From: an uncultured Muribaculum sp. | GTDB taxonomy: Bacteria > Bacteroidota > Bacteroidia > Bacteroidales > Muribaculaceae | DNA: 64,000 nt | Reading direction: 5' to 3' | NCBI RefSeq assembly: GCF_910583865.1 | Contig: NZ_CAJTYX010000005.1 | Span: forward strand, 1-64,000 | The notes under the pieces: generated by a model | The model's input: only the letters and a program-made list of their open reading frames with translations | Told to the model about the DNA's origin: nothing | Databases searched by the model: none | Made by a program: the position numbers and the translations under genes | Shown here: one piece after another, positions 18,256 through 26,197 of the stretch | How positions within the stretch are numbered: the stretch's first letter is position 1 | How the letters are laid out: every line of letters begins with the position of its first letter

Positions 18256-19476
18256 ATGAAAAAGGCATTGATTACATCGCTGTTGACGGTGGTCGCCGTC
18301 ATGGCCGCGACAGCCTCATCCGTTACGTTCGACTACGTGTCGGGCATCGAAGGACAACGCGCATGCCTGCGCCTACCCAATGGCGACAAAGAGGTAAAGG
18401 CCCTGCTCTATTGCCATCAGAACATGACGGAAGAAGTGCTGTTCCGCTCCGAACGCTTCACGGCGGCGATGGACACGCTCGGAGTGGCTATGGCATTCAT
18501 ACAGCAAGGCTCACAGGACTGGGATGTAAAGAAAGGCTGCCAGGAGCGGTTCGAAACTATTGTCACTGATTTCGCCCGCGCCACCGACCACCCCGAATTG
18601 GCCGAGGCTCCCGTGATTCCGTTCGGACACTCGGCACAGGCCACCTTCCCGTGGAACTTCGCTGCATGGAATCCCGAACGCACGCTATGCATAATATCGT
18701 TTCACGGCGATGCTCCGCGCACCAATCTTTGTGGCTACGGAAGAGAGAACATCGAATGGGGACGCACGCGCAACATCGACCGCATACCCGGACTGATGGT
18801 TGAAGGTGAATACGAATGGTGGGAAGCCCGCGTGCGTCCGGCCCTCGCATTCCGCATGATGTACCCCGAAAGCCGCATATCTTTTCTTTGCGACGCAGGC
18901 AAGGGACATTTCGATCTCTGTGAGGAAACGCAGGACTATATCGCCCGCTTCATAGCAAAATCGTTGGCCGACCCGCGCCCGGAAGGTGGATGCCACTACC
19001 CGAGATGGTCGGAGGACGGGACTGAGAGCACCGATCCGCACGACATGTTCTGGTATCACGATGAAGAGATGGTGGCCTTGACCCGTGCCCGCTATGAGGA
19101 GTCGCGCGGCAAGGAGATGCAATACCTGTCCGCACGCGTAAACGGTGACACCATACATTACAACGCCGACAGCCACATAAAACTGAACGCGACAATCGAT
19201 CCGGATGCCGAATTTACTGTCGAACCGATTTTCGTCGATGAGACACGCGCCACGGAATGCGACGCGCACGCTCGGGTAAGGCCACGTGTGGTGATAGTGT
19301 CGGGACCGGTCATACGCACAGGGGACTACACGTTCCGCTACGATCCGGAATATTTCGGAGCAGATCCCAAGCGCCTGTGGAGCGGCATCACCCTCAGCAT
19401 AGAAGCCGATGGCGACTCCACTTACAAATCGGCGGTACAGGAACTGAACCTGCGGTTGCAGAGAAATCCTCGCTAA
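18256..19476 (+). CDS. Secreted alpha/beta-hydrolase, probable carbohydrate esterase
   Basis: A 406-residue exported protein (signal peptide about 1-21). Residues of about 25-240 look like an alpha/beta hydrolase: nucleophile elbow FGHSAQA with S126, and CDAGKGHFDL with H218 as the likely catalytic histidine. The C-terminal third (about 290-400) appears to be a beta-sandwich module. I do not know a characterised close homologue. Its place 12 nt after GH88 in a GH97-GH88 operon suggests removal of acyl groups from the same glycan. Could instead be catalytically inert binding protein; the Ser and His argue against it. Confidence 0.7.
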   Translation: MKKALITSLLTVVAVMAATASSVTFDYVSGIEGQRACLRLPNGDKEVKALLYCHQNMTEEVLFRSERFTAAMDTLGVAMAFIQQGSQDWDVKKGCQERFETIVTDFARATDHPELAEAPVIPFGHSAQATFPWNFAAWNPERTLCIISFHGDAPRTNLCGYGRENIEWGRTRNIDRIPGLMVEGEYEWWEARVRPALAFRMMYPESRISFLCDAGKGHFDLCEETQDYIARFIAKSLADPRPEGGCHYPRWSEDGTESTDPHDMFWYHDEEMVALTRARYEESRGKEMQYLSARVNGDTIHYNADSHIKLNATIDPDAEFTVEPIFVDETRATECDAHARVRPRVVIVSGPVIRTGDYTFRYDPEYFGADPKRLWSGITLSIEADGDSTYKSAVQELNLRLQRNPR

Positions 19477-19482
19477 TCTCCG

Positions 19483-19542
19483 ATATACGATATACACACA
19501 GGGGGCGGCATGAATGCCGCCCCCTGTGTGTATATCGTATAT
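19483..19542. terminator. 60-bp perfect palindrome, likely bidirectional terminator
   Basis: Left arm 19483-19511 and right arm 19514-19542 are perfect 29-bp inverted repeats with only GA between. The core is GGGGGCGGCAT. It starts 6 bp after the stop of the plus-strand esterase gene and ends 24 bp before the end of the minus-strand M48 gene, and five T follow on the plus side. Confidence 0.85.
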
Positions 19543-19565
19543 GAACTATTTTTCAAGGAAATTCC

Positions 19566-20372
19566 TTATTTCTTCTCCTCGACAACCGGGCGCTTGAAGC
19601 CATCCTTCTGGCAACGCTTGGTCATGTTGTCGATGCGCGCCTGGGTCTCGGGATGGGAAGAAAACATCTTGGTCACATACGACGACTTGCCGCCATTCTC
19701 GCCCTCCATCTTTTGGAACTTCTCGAACGCCATCACCATGCCCCAGGGATTCTTCCCTTTGGCCACAAGAAAATCATAGCCGCAGTTGTCAGCCTCATTC
19801 TCCTGCTTCTGAGAGAACTTGGCATTGACAAGCGAAGAACCGAGATCCCCGAGCTGCGACTCTGTAAGCGCCGCCGCCTTGCCGCCGGTCGAGGCTATGC
19901 CGTCCTTCAGCGCGTCGGTGAGAAGCTGGGTGCGGAAAGCGTTCTTGGAATGGTGCTTCATGACATGTCCAATCTCATGGCCTATGATGCCGAGCAGCTC
20001 ATCGTCGCCCATTATGTCCATCAGCGAGGAGAACACGCGCACACTGCCGTCGGGGCAAGCGAACGCATTGACGTCAATCACGTCATATACCTTGAAATTC
20101 AAAGGAATCCCATCGGCGTCGGTTATGCCGTCGGTAAGTTTCTTCAGACGGATGGTATAGGGATTGTCATCGGGGAGCACGGGATTGTTCTTGTCCATCC
20201 AGTCGACGGACTCCTTAACGTAGGCTGCCATCTGCTCATCGGTGAGCGTAGCTGCCTGTACGGCCTTCGCCGCACCACCTAATGCTTTCTTAAAATTGAA
20301 CTGAGCCGTTGCAGGCATCATGGTAGCCATGCACACAAAAGATAATAAAATTCTGATTGCCGTTCTTTTCAT
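19566..20372 (-). CDS. M48-family zinc metalloprotease
   Basis: Exported or periplasmic metallopeptidase of 268 residues, with a signal peptide (about 1-23, ending PATA). The zinc motif HEIGH is at residues 132-136 (IGHEIGHVMKHH), with the third ligand expected in the later NEADNCGYDF segment, giving the M48 (BepA/LoiP-like) arrangement. Such proteins handle misfolded or outer-membrane proteins. Transcription appears to start from a tandem repeat-borne promoter at 20396-20535. No TPR domain follows. Confidence 0.92.
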   Translation of the reverse strand: MKRTAIRILLSFVCMATMMPATAQFNFKKALGGAAKAVQAATLTDEQMAAYVKESVDWMDKNNPVLPDDNPYTIRLKKLTDGITDADGIPLNFKVYDVIDVNAFACPDGSVRVFSSLMDIMGDDELLGIIGHEIGHVMKHHSKNAFRTQLLTDALKDGIASTGGKAAALTESQLGDLGSSLVNAKFSQKQENEADNCGYDFLVAKGKNPWGMVMAFEKFQKMEGENGGKSSYVTKMFSSHPETQARIDNMTKRCQKDGFKRPVVEEKK

Positions 20373-20395
20373 CTCAAAAAAGTTTTAATTTTGTA

Positions 20396-20535
20396 GCAAA
20401 GATACGAATAAGTCGAGAGAAAAGTACAAGCTCGCTTGTACTTTTCCGAGCGTGAGTATCTAAGACTTAGTCAAAGATACGGATAAGTCGAGTGCAAAAG
20501 CAAATTTATTTGGGGTTTGCCGGGCGAAAGTATCC
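20396..20535 (-). repeat. Tandem hairpin-promoter repeat, copy A (minus orientation)
   Basis: Two tandem promoter units face the M48 gene. Proximal: TATCTTTG at 20397-20404 preceded by a perfect 11-bp hairpin (20420-20430 with 20435-20445). Distal: TATCTTTG at 20472-20479 with TTTG at 20501-20504 (spacer 21) embedded in a GCAAAAGCAAAT...GGGGTTTGC inverted repeat. The units are joined by a conserved TTAGATACTCACGCTCGG block (minus-strand reading). The same arrangement recurs at 62391-62520. Confidence 0.85.
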
Positions 20536-20556
20536 AATTTCATTCATCCATGCATC

Positions 20557-21189
20557 ATGAGCAAACACAAGACACGCAACTTCATCAGATATACCCTTAT
20601 CGCGCTGCTCGTGCTCCTTACGATGGCATCCTACGGCGCATCGATGGGATTCTACGGCATGACGGTGATCAATCCATGGATTCCCGGCGTGGCATCGCTT
20701 ATAATAGCGCTGCTTATAGGCAGCCGCATATGGCGTTTATGGCAATTCATCACCGGAAGCGACAATATGTGGATCAATCTTTTCATCCATACCGTTGTCA
20801 TCACCGGCGTTGTGATGGGAGCGTTCTATACGTGCAATTATCTTTTTGCCGACGATTCTTCGCTGCATAAAGAGACGGCTGTGGTTGAGCGCCGATATAA
20901 AGAGACACGCCACCGCTCCAAACGCGTCGGACGCCGGACCTACACACGCGGAGAACCCTATAACGTCTACTTCATAGAAGTACGCATATTGAGTACAGGC
21001 GCATTGAAATCGCTCTCGGCAAAGCAGAGTCAATACTCGCGCATACATAAGGGCGACACCCTCCGACTCGACACCGAGACCGGCCTCTTCGGCTTCCCTG
21101 TGATACTGCGCAAAGCCCCCAACATCGAAATCCCGCCCTCCGACCACCGCTTCCCCTCACCGCACCGACACCTCGAACCCCGCAGATAA
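20557..21189 (+). CDS. Membrane protein of unknown function
   Basis: A 210-residue protein with three hydrophobic helices in its first half (about 10-32, 40-58 and 70-95), then a basic, soluble C-terminal half rich in Arg and His (ETRHRSKRVGRRTYTRGEPY). The soluble part looks like a small beta domain (YNVYFIEVRIL ... GDTLRLDTETGLFG). I do not recognise the family. It is divergent from the M48 gene across the promoter repeat. Ends in a run of Pro/His/Arg. The start ATG at 20557 follows no clear promoter of its own on the plus strand. Confidence 0.7.
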   Translation: MSKHKTRNFIRYTLIALLVLLTMASYGASMGFYGMTVINPWIPGVASLIIALLIGSRIWRLWQFITGSDNMWINLFIHTVVITGVVMGAFYTCNYLFADDSSLHKETAVVERRYKETRHRSKRVGRRTYTRGEPYNVYFIEVRILSTGALKSLSAKQSQYSRIHKGDTLRLDTETGLFGFPVILRKAPNIEIPPSDHRFPSPHRHLEPRR

Positions 21190-21266
21190 CTTCCACTAAA
21201 ACCAGCGGTGGATCGATTTATTGAGAGTAGTGCATAATTTTTTCACGGATTTTTCATGAAAGAATG

Positions 21267-21298
21267 TTTGGATAAACGGGGGAAAAGCGCTACCTTTG
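21267..21298 (+). promoter_or_regulatory. Promoter of the L25 operon
   Basis: TTTG (21267-21270), a 20-bp spacer and TACCTTTG (21291-21298) match the Bacteroidetes consensus well. A leader of about 70 nt follows before the L25 ATG. Confidence 0.85.
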
Positions 21299-21330
21299 CA
21301 CCGCTTTTTAGCATCCCCGTGTGATGGGAA

Positions 21331-21350
21331 ATTAGAAAGCTTCTAATTTT
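21331..21350 (+). promoter_or_regulatory. Leader hairpin before L25
   Basis: A 7-bp AT-rich stem (ATTAGAA/TTCTAAT, 3-nt loop) followed by a short T run lies within the L25 leader. It could be a weak attenuator, or chance. Confidence 0.3.
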
Positions 21351-21375
21351 GAGTAACACAATTAATTCCAACAAA

Positions 21376-22020
21376 ATGAAAACTTACAACCTTGCTGCAC
21401 AGCCCCGCACCGACCTCGGCAAGAAGGCTGCCAAGACCCTCCGCGCAGAGGGCCTCATTCCCGTCGTCCTCAACGGCGGCGAAATCGTCACCCTCCCCTA
21501 CACCACCGCCCTCAAGCCCGGTGAAAAGCTCGTGGAGATCGGCAACGGCAAAGGCATCATCACGACCGACCTCGTGGTAAAGACCGACGACGTGCGCAAG
21601 CTCCTCTATACCCCCGACGTGTTCGCTATCGAACTCGACCTCAACGGCGAGAAGCGCAACGCAGTGCTCCGCGAAGTGCAGTTCCACCCCGTAAAAGACA
21701 CCGTGCTCCACATCGACCTCCTCGAAGTCAACGAAAATAAGCCCGTAGTGGTAGAAGTCCCCGTCAAGCTCGAAGGCCATGCAGAAGGTGTGAAGGCCGG
21801 TGGTAAGCTCCAGCTCTCCATGAAGAAGCTGAAGGTGAAGGCTCCCTACACCCAGATTCCCGAACGCGTAGTCATCAACATCGACCACCTCGGCCTCGGC
21901 AAGACCCTCCAGGTAGGCGACCTCCACTACGAGGGCCTCGAACTGGTCAACGCCAAGAACGCCGTAGTCTGCGCCGTACAGCTCACCCGCGCCGCACGTG
22001 GCGCCGCTGCCAAGGCATAA
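21376..22020 (+). CDS. rplY: Ribosomal protein L25/general stress protein Ctc
   Basis: 5S-rRNA-binding ribosomal protein of the two-domain L25/TL5/Ctc type, 214 residues. It starts MKTYNLAAQPRTDLGKKAAK; the N-terminal L25 domain holds RAEGLIPVVLNGG and the C-terminal TL5 domain holds KLEGHAEGVKAGGKLQ and INIDHLGLGKTLQVGDL. The ATG at 21376 is used; the frame also opens at a TTG at 21349, but that would start in the leader. The Ala-rich tail after about residue 200 is common in the phylum. It heads an operon with pth, an S4 gene and a SprT-like gene. Confidence 0.95.
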   Translation: MKTYNLAAQPRTDLGKKAAKTLRAEGLIPVVLNGGEIVTLPYTTALKPGEKLVEIGNGKGIITTDLVVKTDDVRKLLYTPDVFAIELDLNGEKRNAVLREVQFHPVKDTVLHIDLLEVNENKPVVVEVPVKLEGHAEGVKAGGKLQLSMKKLKVKAPYTQIPERVVINIDHLGLGKTLQVGDLHYEGLELVNAKNAVVCAVQLTRAARGAAAKA

Positions 22021-22037
22021 TCATCAGATAACTGCCA

Positions 22038-22655
22038 ATGAAATACCTGATTGTAGGGCTGGGCAACATCGGCGACGAATACCGTGGAACCCGCCACAAC
22101 ATAGGATTTATGATATTGGATGCCTTTGCCGAGGCATCCAATATTTCTTTTACCACCGACCGCTACGGCGACGTGGCCCACATGCGCCTGAAAAACAAGT
22201 TACTCACGCTGGTCAAGCCCTCGACCTACATGAACCTGTCGGGCAATGCCGTGCGCTACTGGAAAGAGAAGGAAGGCGTAGACAACAACCATATCCTCGT
22301 GCTTGTCGACGACATCGCCCTGCCGTTCGGCGCCATACGCCTCAAGCCGTCAGGCTCCGACGCAGGCCACAACGGGCTTAAGAACATCGCCCAGATGCTC
22401 GGCACCGCCGCATATCCGCGCCTGCGCTTCGGCATAGGCAACGACTTCCCGCGCGGATGCCAGATAGACTACGTGCTCGGACGGTTCACGCCCGCACAGC
22501 AAGAAGAACTACCCGCACGGATAGCCGTGGCGTGCGATGCCATCAAGGCATTCTGCCTCAGTGGCATACAGTTTGCCATGTGCAACTTCAACAACAACAA
22601 TCCCACCACCGCCAAACCCGCCGACGACCATGCCACTGACAGAGGAACGAATTGA
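22038..22655 (+). CDS. pth: Peptidyl-tRNA hydrolase
   Basis: Releases tRNA from peptidyl-tRNA that has dropped off the ribosome. The 205-residue product starts [21 protein letters not shown]10 and H20 of the active site are present, followed by [10 protein letters not shown] (the substrate-binding Asn) and DDIALPFG with the catalytic Asp and the AGHNGLKNI motif. It follows L25 by 17 nt, the usual rplY-pth arrangement. Its last 26 bp overlap the start of the S4 gene. The Asn/Pro-rich last 15 residues are not conserved. Confidence 0.96.
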   Translation: MKYLIVGLGNIGDEYRGTRHNIGFMILDAFAEASNISFTTDRYGDVAHMRLKNKLLTLVKPSTYMNLSGNAVRYWKEKEGVDNNHILVLVDDIALPFGAIRLKPSGSDAGHNGLKNIAQMLGTAAYPRLRFGIGNDFPRGCQIDYVLGRFTPAQQEELPARIAVACDAIKAFCLSGIQFAMCNFNNNNPTTAKPADDHATDRGTN

Positions 22656-23058
22656 CAAATGGATGTGGGCCGTGCGCATATTCAAGACACGCACCATCGC
22701 GACCGACGCCTGCAAGAAGGGGCGAGTGCTCATGGATGGAGTCACCGTGAAGCCCTCGCGCACCATAAAAGCAGGCGACGTAATCAATGTGCGCAAACCG
22801 CCGGTCACCTATTCATTCCGCGTGAAATCGCTTACCGCCAACCGCCTGGGAGCAAAACTCGTGCCTGACTACATGGAAAATGTCACGCCACAGTCGGAGC
22901 TCGACCTGCTCGAAGTGGTCAAAATAAGCGGATTCATCGACAGGCGCAAAGGCCTCGGACGCCCCACCAAACGCGAGGGGCGCGAGTTGTCGCGCTTCAA
23001 GGAGGAGGCAATGGACGACGGATGGGACTTCGATTTCGACTTCGACACCGACGACTAA
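22630..23058 (+). CDS. S4-domain RNA-binding protein (Hsp15/RqcP-like)
   Basis: A 142-residue protein with an S4 RNA-binding domain at about residues 6-70 ([18 protein letters not shown], then a [20 protein letters not shown] stretch), as in heat-shock protein Hsp15 and RqcP, which act on stalled 50S-peptidyl-tRNA complexes. The C-terminus is basic, then strongly acidic ([10 protein letters not shown]). The ATG at 22630 is chosen because it starts the conserved domain; a longer frame from 22537 is a shadow of pth. Placement beside pth, which also acts on peptidyl-tRNA, fits a ribosome-rescue role. Confidence 0.88.
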   Translation: MPLTEERIDKWMWAVRIFKTRTIATDACKKGRVLMDGVTVKPSRTIKAGDVINVRKPPVTYSFRVKSLTANRLGAKLVPDYMENVTPQSELDLLEVVKISGFIDRRKGLGRPTKREGRELSRFKEEAMDDGWDFDFDFDTDD

Positions 23059-23064
23059 TAGCCC

Positions 23065-23730
23065 ATGACCATCACTCTCCCTTTGCTCGCCGACCGTTTC
23101 AACCGATTCAACGCCCTGATATTCGGAGAGCGCCTACCACGGATTCCGCTGAGGATAAGCAATGCCGCCACGCGTGCCGGAAGCTTCTCCCACCGCACAC
23201 TCCGATCCGCGCGCGGTGAAGTAGTGCATCGCCGCGCCATCTCCATCAGCCGGGCATTCGACCTCGACCCGGACGCCCTCGAAGATGTTGTCATACACGA
23301 GATGATCCACTATTGGATTGACCTCTACGGTCCTAAAGAGCAACCGCACGGTCCGGCATTCCGCGCGATGATGGCTGAAATCAATCGTACACACCACCGC
23401 CACATCACCGTCACCGTAGCCGCAACACCAAAGAGCGCCTCAAAAATCCACATAGTCTGCGTGGCCATACTCTCCGACGGACGCACAGGCATAGTGCTCC
23501 CGGCACGCTCACGCCTTATGCAGATGTATCGCGACATACCGCGCCTGTTCAATACAAGCGGTTGCCGATGGTATGCCACCACCCATCCTTACTTCTCCCG
23601 TTTTCCGAAAGCTATAAGGCCAAAACTGTATCTCCCCGAACCCGTGGCTTTGGATTCGGCCATTTCCGACGCTCGCGAAATCGACCTTTCATCGGGAAAG
23701 GTGCGTTATTTGACAAAATCCCTGTCATAA
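23065..23730 (+). CDS. SprT-like domain protein
   Basis: A 221-residue protein with a SprT-like zinc-protease domain in its first half: the motif HEMIH is at residues 78-82 (VIHEMIHYWIDL), followed by HGPAFRAMM where the third zinc ligand His falls. No signal peptide, so cytoplasmic. The C-terminal half (about 120-221) is not recognised and lacks a clear zinc ribbon. It follows the S4 gene by 6 nt and is the last gene of the L25 operon. Related eukaryotic Spartan proteins cleave DNA-protein crosslinks; bacterial function is unclear. Confidence 0.8.
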   Translation: MTITLPLLADRFNRFNALIFGERLPRIPLRISNAATRAGSFSHRTLRSARGEVVHRRAISISRAFDLDPDALEDVVIHEMIHYWIDLYGPKEQPHGPAFRAMMAEINRTHHRHITVTVAATPKSASKIHIVCVAILSDGRTGIVLPARSRLMQMYRDIPRLFNTSGCRWYATTHPYFSRFPKAIRPKLYLPEPVALDSAISDAREIDLSSGKVRYLTKSLS

Positions 23731-23745
23731 AAGTGGCGTGCCGTT

Positions 23746-23776
23746 TTTGAAAAATGGTGTGAAGTGATTAACTTTG
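23746..23776 (+). promoter_or_regulatory. Promoter of the HU-CCDC81/SPOR gene, nearly leaderless
   Basis: TTTG (23746-23749), a 19-bp spacer and TAACTTTG (23769-23776) form a good promoter. The -7 box ends 4 nt before the GTG start codon at 23781. Confidence 0.75.
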
Positions 23777-23780
23777 CGTA

Positions 23781-24809
23781 GTGATATCGATAATCGAGCA
23801 TATTGAATATCTTGTGCTCCGGCATGACTGCGTGGTCATTCCGGGTCTTGGTGCGCTCATAGCACACCATACCCCCGCATATTTCGACGCGGAGCTGGGA
23901 TGCATGTTCCCCCCGCGACGCTCGATGACGTTCAATCCCGAACTGACCCACAACGACGGACTGTTGGTGAACTCGGTGGCACGCCGCCATATGCTCACTT
24001 ACGACCAGGCGGTCCAAGTGGTGATGGACTGCGTCAATGCCATGCGCTACCAGTTGCGCCAGGAAGGGGAGACCGGTATCGGACATCTCGGTGTGCTGTC
24101 GCTTTCCGAGGAGGGAGTCCCGTCATTCGAGCCTTTTGAAAGCGCTTCGATAGCGCCTCGCTATCTCGGCCTATGCGCTGTCAAGGCTGTACCGCTGAGC
24201 CTAAGGCAGCAGGTCCAAAACCCTGTAGCCGAAACAACGCAGCCCGACCCTGCGGCCATCACAGAGACGCATGCCTCTGTCAAGCGGAACATAATGCAGG
24301 TGGCAGCCGCTATGGCAGCCCTCGTGATGCTCGGCCTCATGCTCTCGACTCCTATCATCGACAACAGAGCCATACGCGCCTCCATGGCCCCAGCCATAGA
24401 GCACGTAACACAAACCGATGACACCATCATGGATGGCATCTCCACTCACGAGCTTGTAGAGACCGCGAGCAACATATCGCTCATAATCGCAGCCCCCGAC
24501 TCATTGAAAGGCTCGGCGTATGCATCAGCGCGCATATCCTCGCCTGCCGAAAACGAGCGTGCAACGGAGACAATGCGTTGTGACGCCTCCGACCCATATT
24601 TCCTGGTAGTAGCCTCGCTCCCTTCAGCCTACAAGGCATCGGAATACATAGCCGAACATCCCTACGGAAGCGAGATGCACCTGCTCGAATGCGACGGGCG
24701 TTACCGCATCTATGTCGCCACCGGAAAAACTTTTGCCGCCGCGCAACGCCCCATGCTCCGCGAAGGATTCTCCGAAAGATATCCACAGGCCTGGGTATGC
24801 CGTCCGTAA
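23781..24809 (+). CDS. HU-CCDC81-type and SPOR domain-containing protein
   Basis: A 342-residue membrane-anchored protein. The N-terminal part (about 1-130) resembles the bacterial HU-CCDC81 domain (IEHIEYLVLRHDCVVIPGLG), then a single membrane helix (about 171-190), then a periplasmic SPOR domain (about 271-330, FLVVASLPSAYKASEYI ... YRIYVATGKT) that binds peptidoglycan stripped of stem peptides at division sites. So the protein may link a cytoplasmic DNA- or protein-binding domain with the septum. The GTG start is accepted because the family begins exactly with this helix and the promoter lies directly before it. Confidence 0.85.
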   Translation: MISIIEHIEYLVLRHDCVVIPGLGALIAHHTPAYFDAELGCMFPPRRSMTFNPELTHNDGLLVNSVARRHMLTYDQAVQVVMDCVNAMRYQLRQEGETGIGHLGVLSLSEEGVPSFEPFESASIAPRYLGLCAVKAVPLSLRQQVQNPVAETTQPDPAAITETHASVKRNIMQVAAAMAALVMLGLMLSTPIIDNRAIRASMAPAIEHVTQTDDTIMDGISTHELVETASNISLIIAAPDSLKGSAYASARISSPAENERATETMRCDASDPYFLVVASLPSAYKASEYIAEHPYGSEMHLLECDGRYRIYVATGKTFAAAQRPMLREGFSERYPQAWVCRP

Positions 24810-24830
24810 AACATTTACGGCATACGTTTT
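24795..24830 (+). terminator. Terminator overlapping the stop codon of the SPOR gene
   Basis: A 9-bp perfect stem (GTATGCCGT 24795-24803 with ACGGCATAC 24817-24825) ends in GTTTT. The left arm lies inside the last codons of the gene. Confidence 0.75.
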
Positions 24831-24884
24831 AAGGCAGATCATACCTATTCCTGTCAAACAGAACATACACTTTACCCATATAAG

Positions 24885-25421
24885 ATGACATCATTTCATG
24901 ACCTCATAACCAATCGACGTAGCATACGCCGCTACACCGACGAAGAGATTTCCGCAGAAGATGTAAAGACAATCATGGAAGCCGCCCTGATGGCTCCCAC
25001 GAGCAAAAGCAGCCGTCCATGGCAGTTCGTAATCGTGGAGGATTCAGCCCGGCTCGAAGCCTTAAGCAAATGCAAGGAAGCCGGAGCGATGCCTATCGCC
25101 AAGGCTCCGCTGGCCATAGTGGTGGCCGTCGATGTGGAAGCAAGCGACCCGTGGATAGAGGATGCCTCCATTGCGGCGACCTACATACAGCTTCAGGCCC
25201 AGGACCTCGGGCTCGGCTCGTGCTGGATACAGATACGCGGACGCTACACCGACAACGACCTCGAATCGGAGACTTACGTGCAGAACGTGCTCGACATGCC
25301 CGACACAATCCTGCCGGTAGCCATCATCACGATAGGACATCCTGCCGAGGAGAAGAAACCGCAGAATCTCGAGAAGCTGCTCTGGGAGAAAGTCCATATC
25401 AACGAATGGAAGGAACGCTAA
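24885..25421 (+). CDS. Nitroreductase family protein
   Basis: FMN-dependent NAD(P)H oxidoreductase of 178 residues. The start MTSFHDLITNRRSIRRYTDEEIS with the Arg-rich NRRSIRRY motif binds FMN phosphate; ALMAPTSKSSRPWQFVIV and DLGLGSCWIQIR are further family motifs. Substrate cannot be inferred. It overlaps the following DUF2520 gene by 16 bp. Confidence 0.92.
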   Translation: MTSFHDLITNRRSIRRYTDEEISAEDVKTIMEAALMAPTSKSSRPWQFVIVEDSARLEALSKCKEAGAMPIAKAPLAIVVAVDVEASDPWIEDASIAATYIQLQAQDLGLGSCWIQIRGRYTDNDLESETYVQNVLDMPDTILPVAIITIGHPAEEKKPQNLEKLLWEKVHINEWKER

Positions 25422-26197
25422 GGCCCGATGCGGCATGCGCACCCGGGCGCATAGTCATGCTCGGGTCGGGCAACGTGGCCACACACCTGGCCAAGGCATT
25501 AGGGCCAAGGTTGGTACAAGTATGGTCGCGCAACTACGACAACGCGCGATCACTTGCCGAGGCTACAGGTGCCGAGGCTATCGAGAATCTCGACGACATA
25601 GCCACCGATGCCGACCTGTATATATTGTCGGTAAGCGACGATGCCATAGCGCCACTTGCCTCCCGCCTGAAAGGACGGCACGGGGTATGGGCGCACACCT
25701 CCGGCTCAATCGCAGCCGACGCGCTCGACGGCGTAGGAGACGCACATGGTGTGTTCTACCCTTTGCAGACATTCTCGCGCAACGTCGATGTCGACATGTC
25801 GCAGGTACCGTTGTTTGTCGAGGCTACCACCCCCGAGGCAACAATAATGCTCGAAAACACGGCGGCAATCTTCACAAACCATATCTACCGGGCCGACTCC
25901 GAACGTCGACGCAAACTGCATATCGCAGCGGTGTTCGCATGTAATTTCGCCAACTATATGTGGCTGAAAGCCGACAGCCTGCTGGCCGAAGAAGGACTCG
26001 ACATACGTGTGTTCGCACCGTTGATCGAAGCGACCTTGACCAAGGCGATGACCACAGGTCCGGAAGCCGGGCAGACAGGCCCTGCGCGACGCGGCGACCG
26101 CTCCGTTATTGCATCCCACGAGGCAATGCTCGGCGATGACGACCGCGAGATATACTCGATGCTCTCATCATCAATCTTAAAACATTTCCACCAGTGA
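25406..26197 (+). CDS. Rossmann-like and DUF2520 domain protein
   Basis: A 263-residue cytoplasmic protein with an N-terminal NAD(P)-binding Rossmann fold (MLGSGNVATHLAKALG, residues about 19-34) followed by the helical DUF2520 domain (YPLQTFSRNVDVDM, IYRADSERRRKLHIAAVFACNF). The arrangement resembles 6-phosphogluconate-dehydrogenase-like or F420-type oxidoreductases, but the function is not known. The ATG at 25406 is the last possible before the fold; a frame extending back to 25019 lies inside the nitroreductase gene and is a shadow. Its stop overlaps the kdsC start (GTGA). Confidence 0.88.
   Translation: MEGTLRPDAACAPGRIVMLGSGNVATHLAKALGPRLVQVWSRNYDNARSLAEATGAEAIENLDDIATDADLYILSVSDDAIAPLASRLKGRHGVWAHTSGSIAADALDGVGDAHGVFYPLQTFSRNVDVDMSQVPLFVEATTPEATIMLENTAAIFTNHIYRADSERRRKLHIAAVFACNFANYMWLKADSLLAEEGLDIRVFAPLIEATLTKAMTTGPEAGQTGPARRGDRSVIASHEAMLGDDDREIYSMLSSSILKHFHQ

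Noticed and set aside
25019..25405. Upstream extension of the DUF2520 reading frame, giving a 392-residue protein
   Set aside because: It lies inside the nitroreductase gene in another frame and has a shadow-like Arg/His-rich composition; the conserved fold starts after the ATG at 25406.
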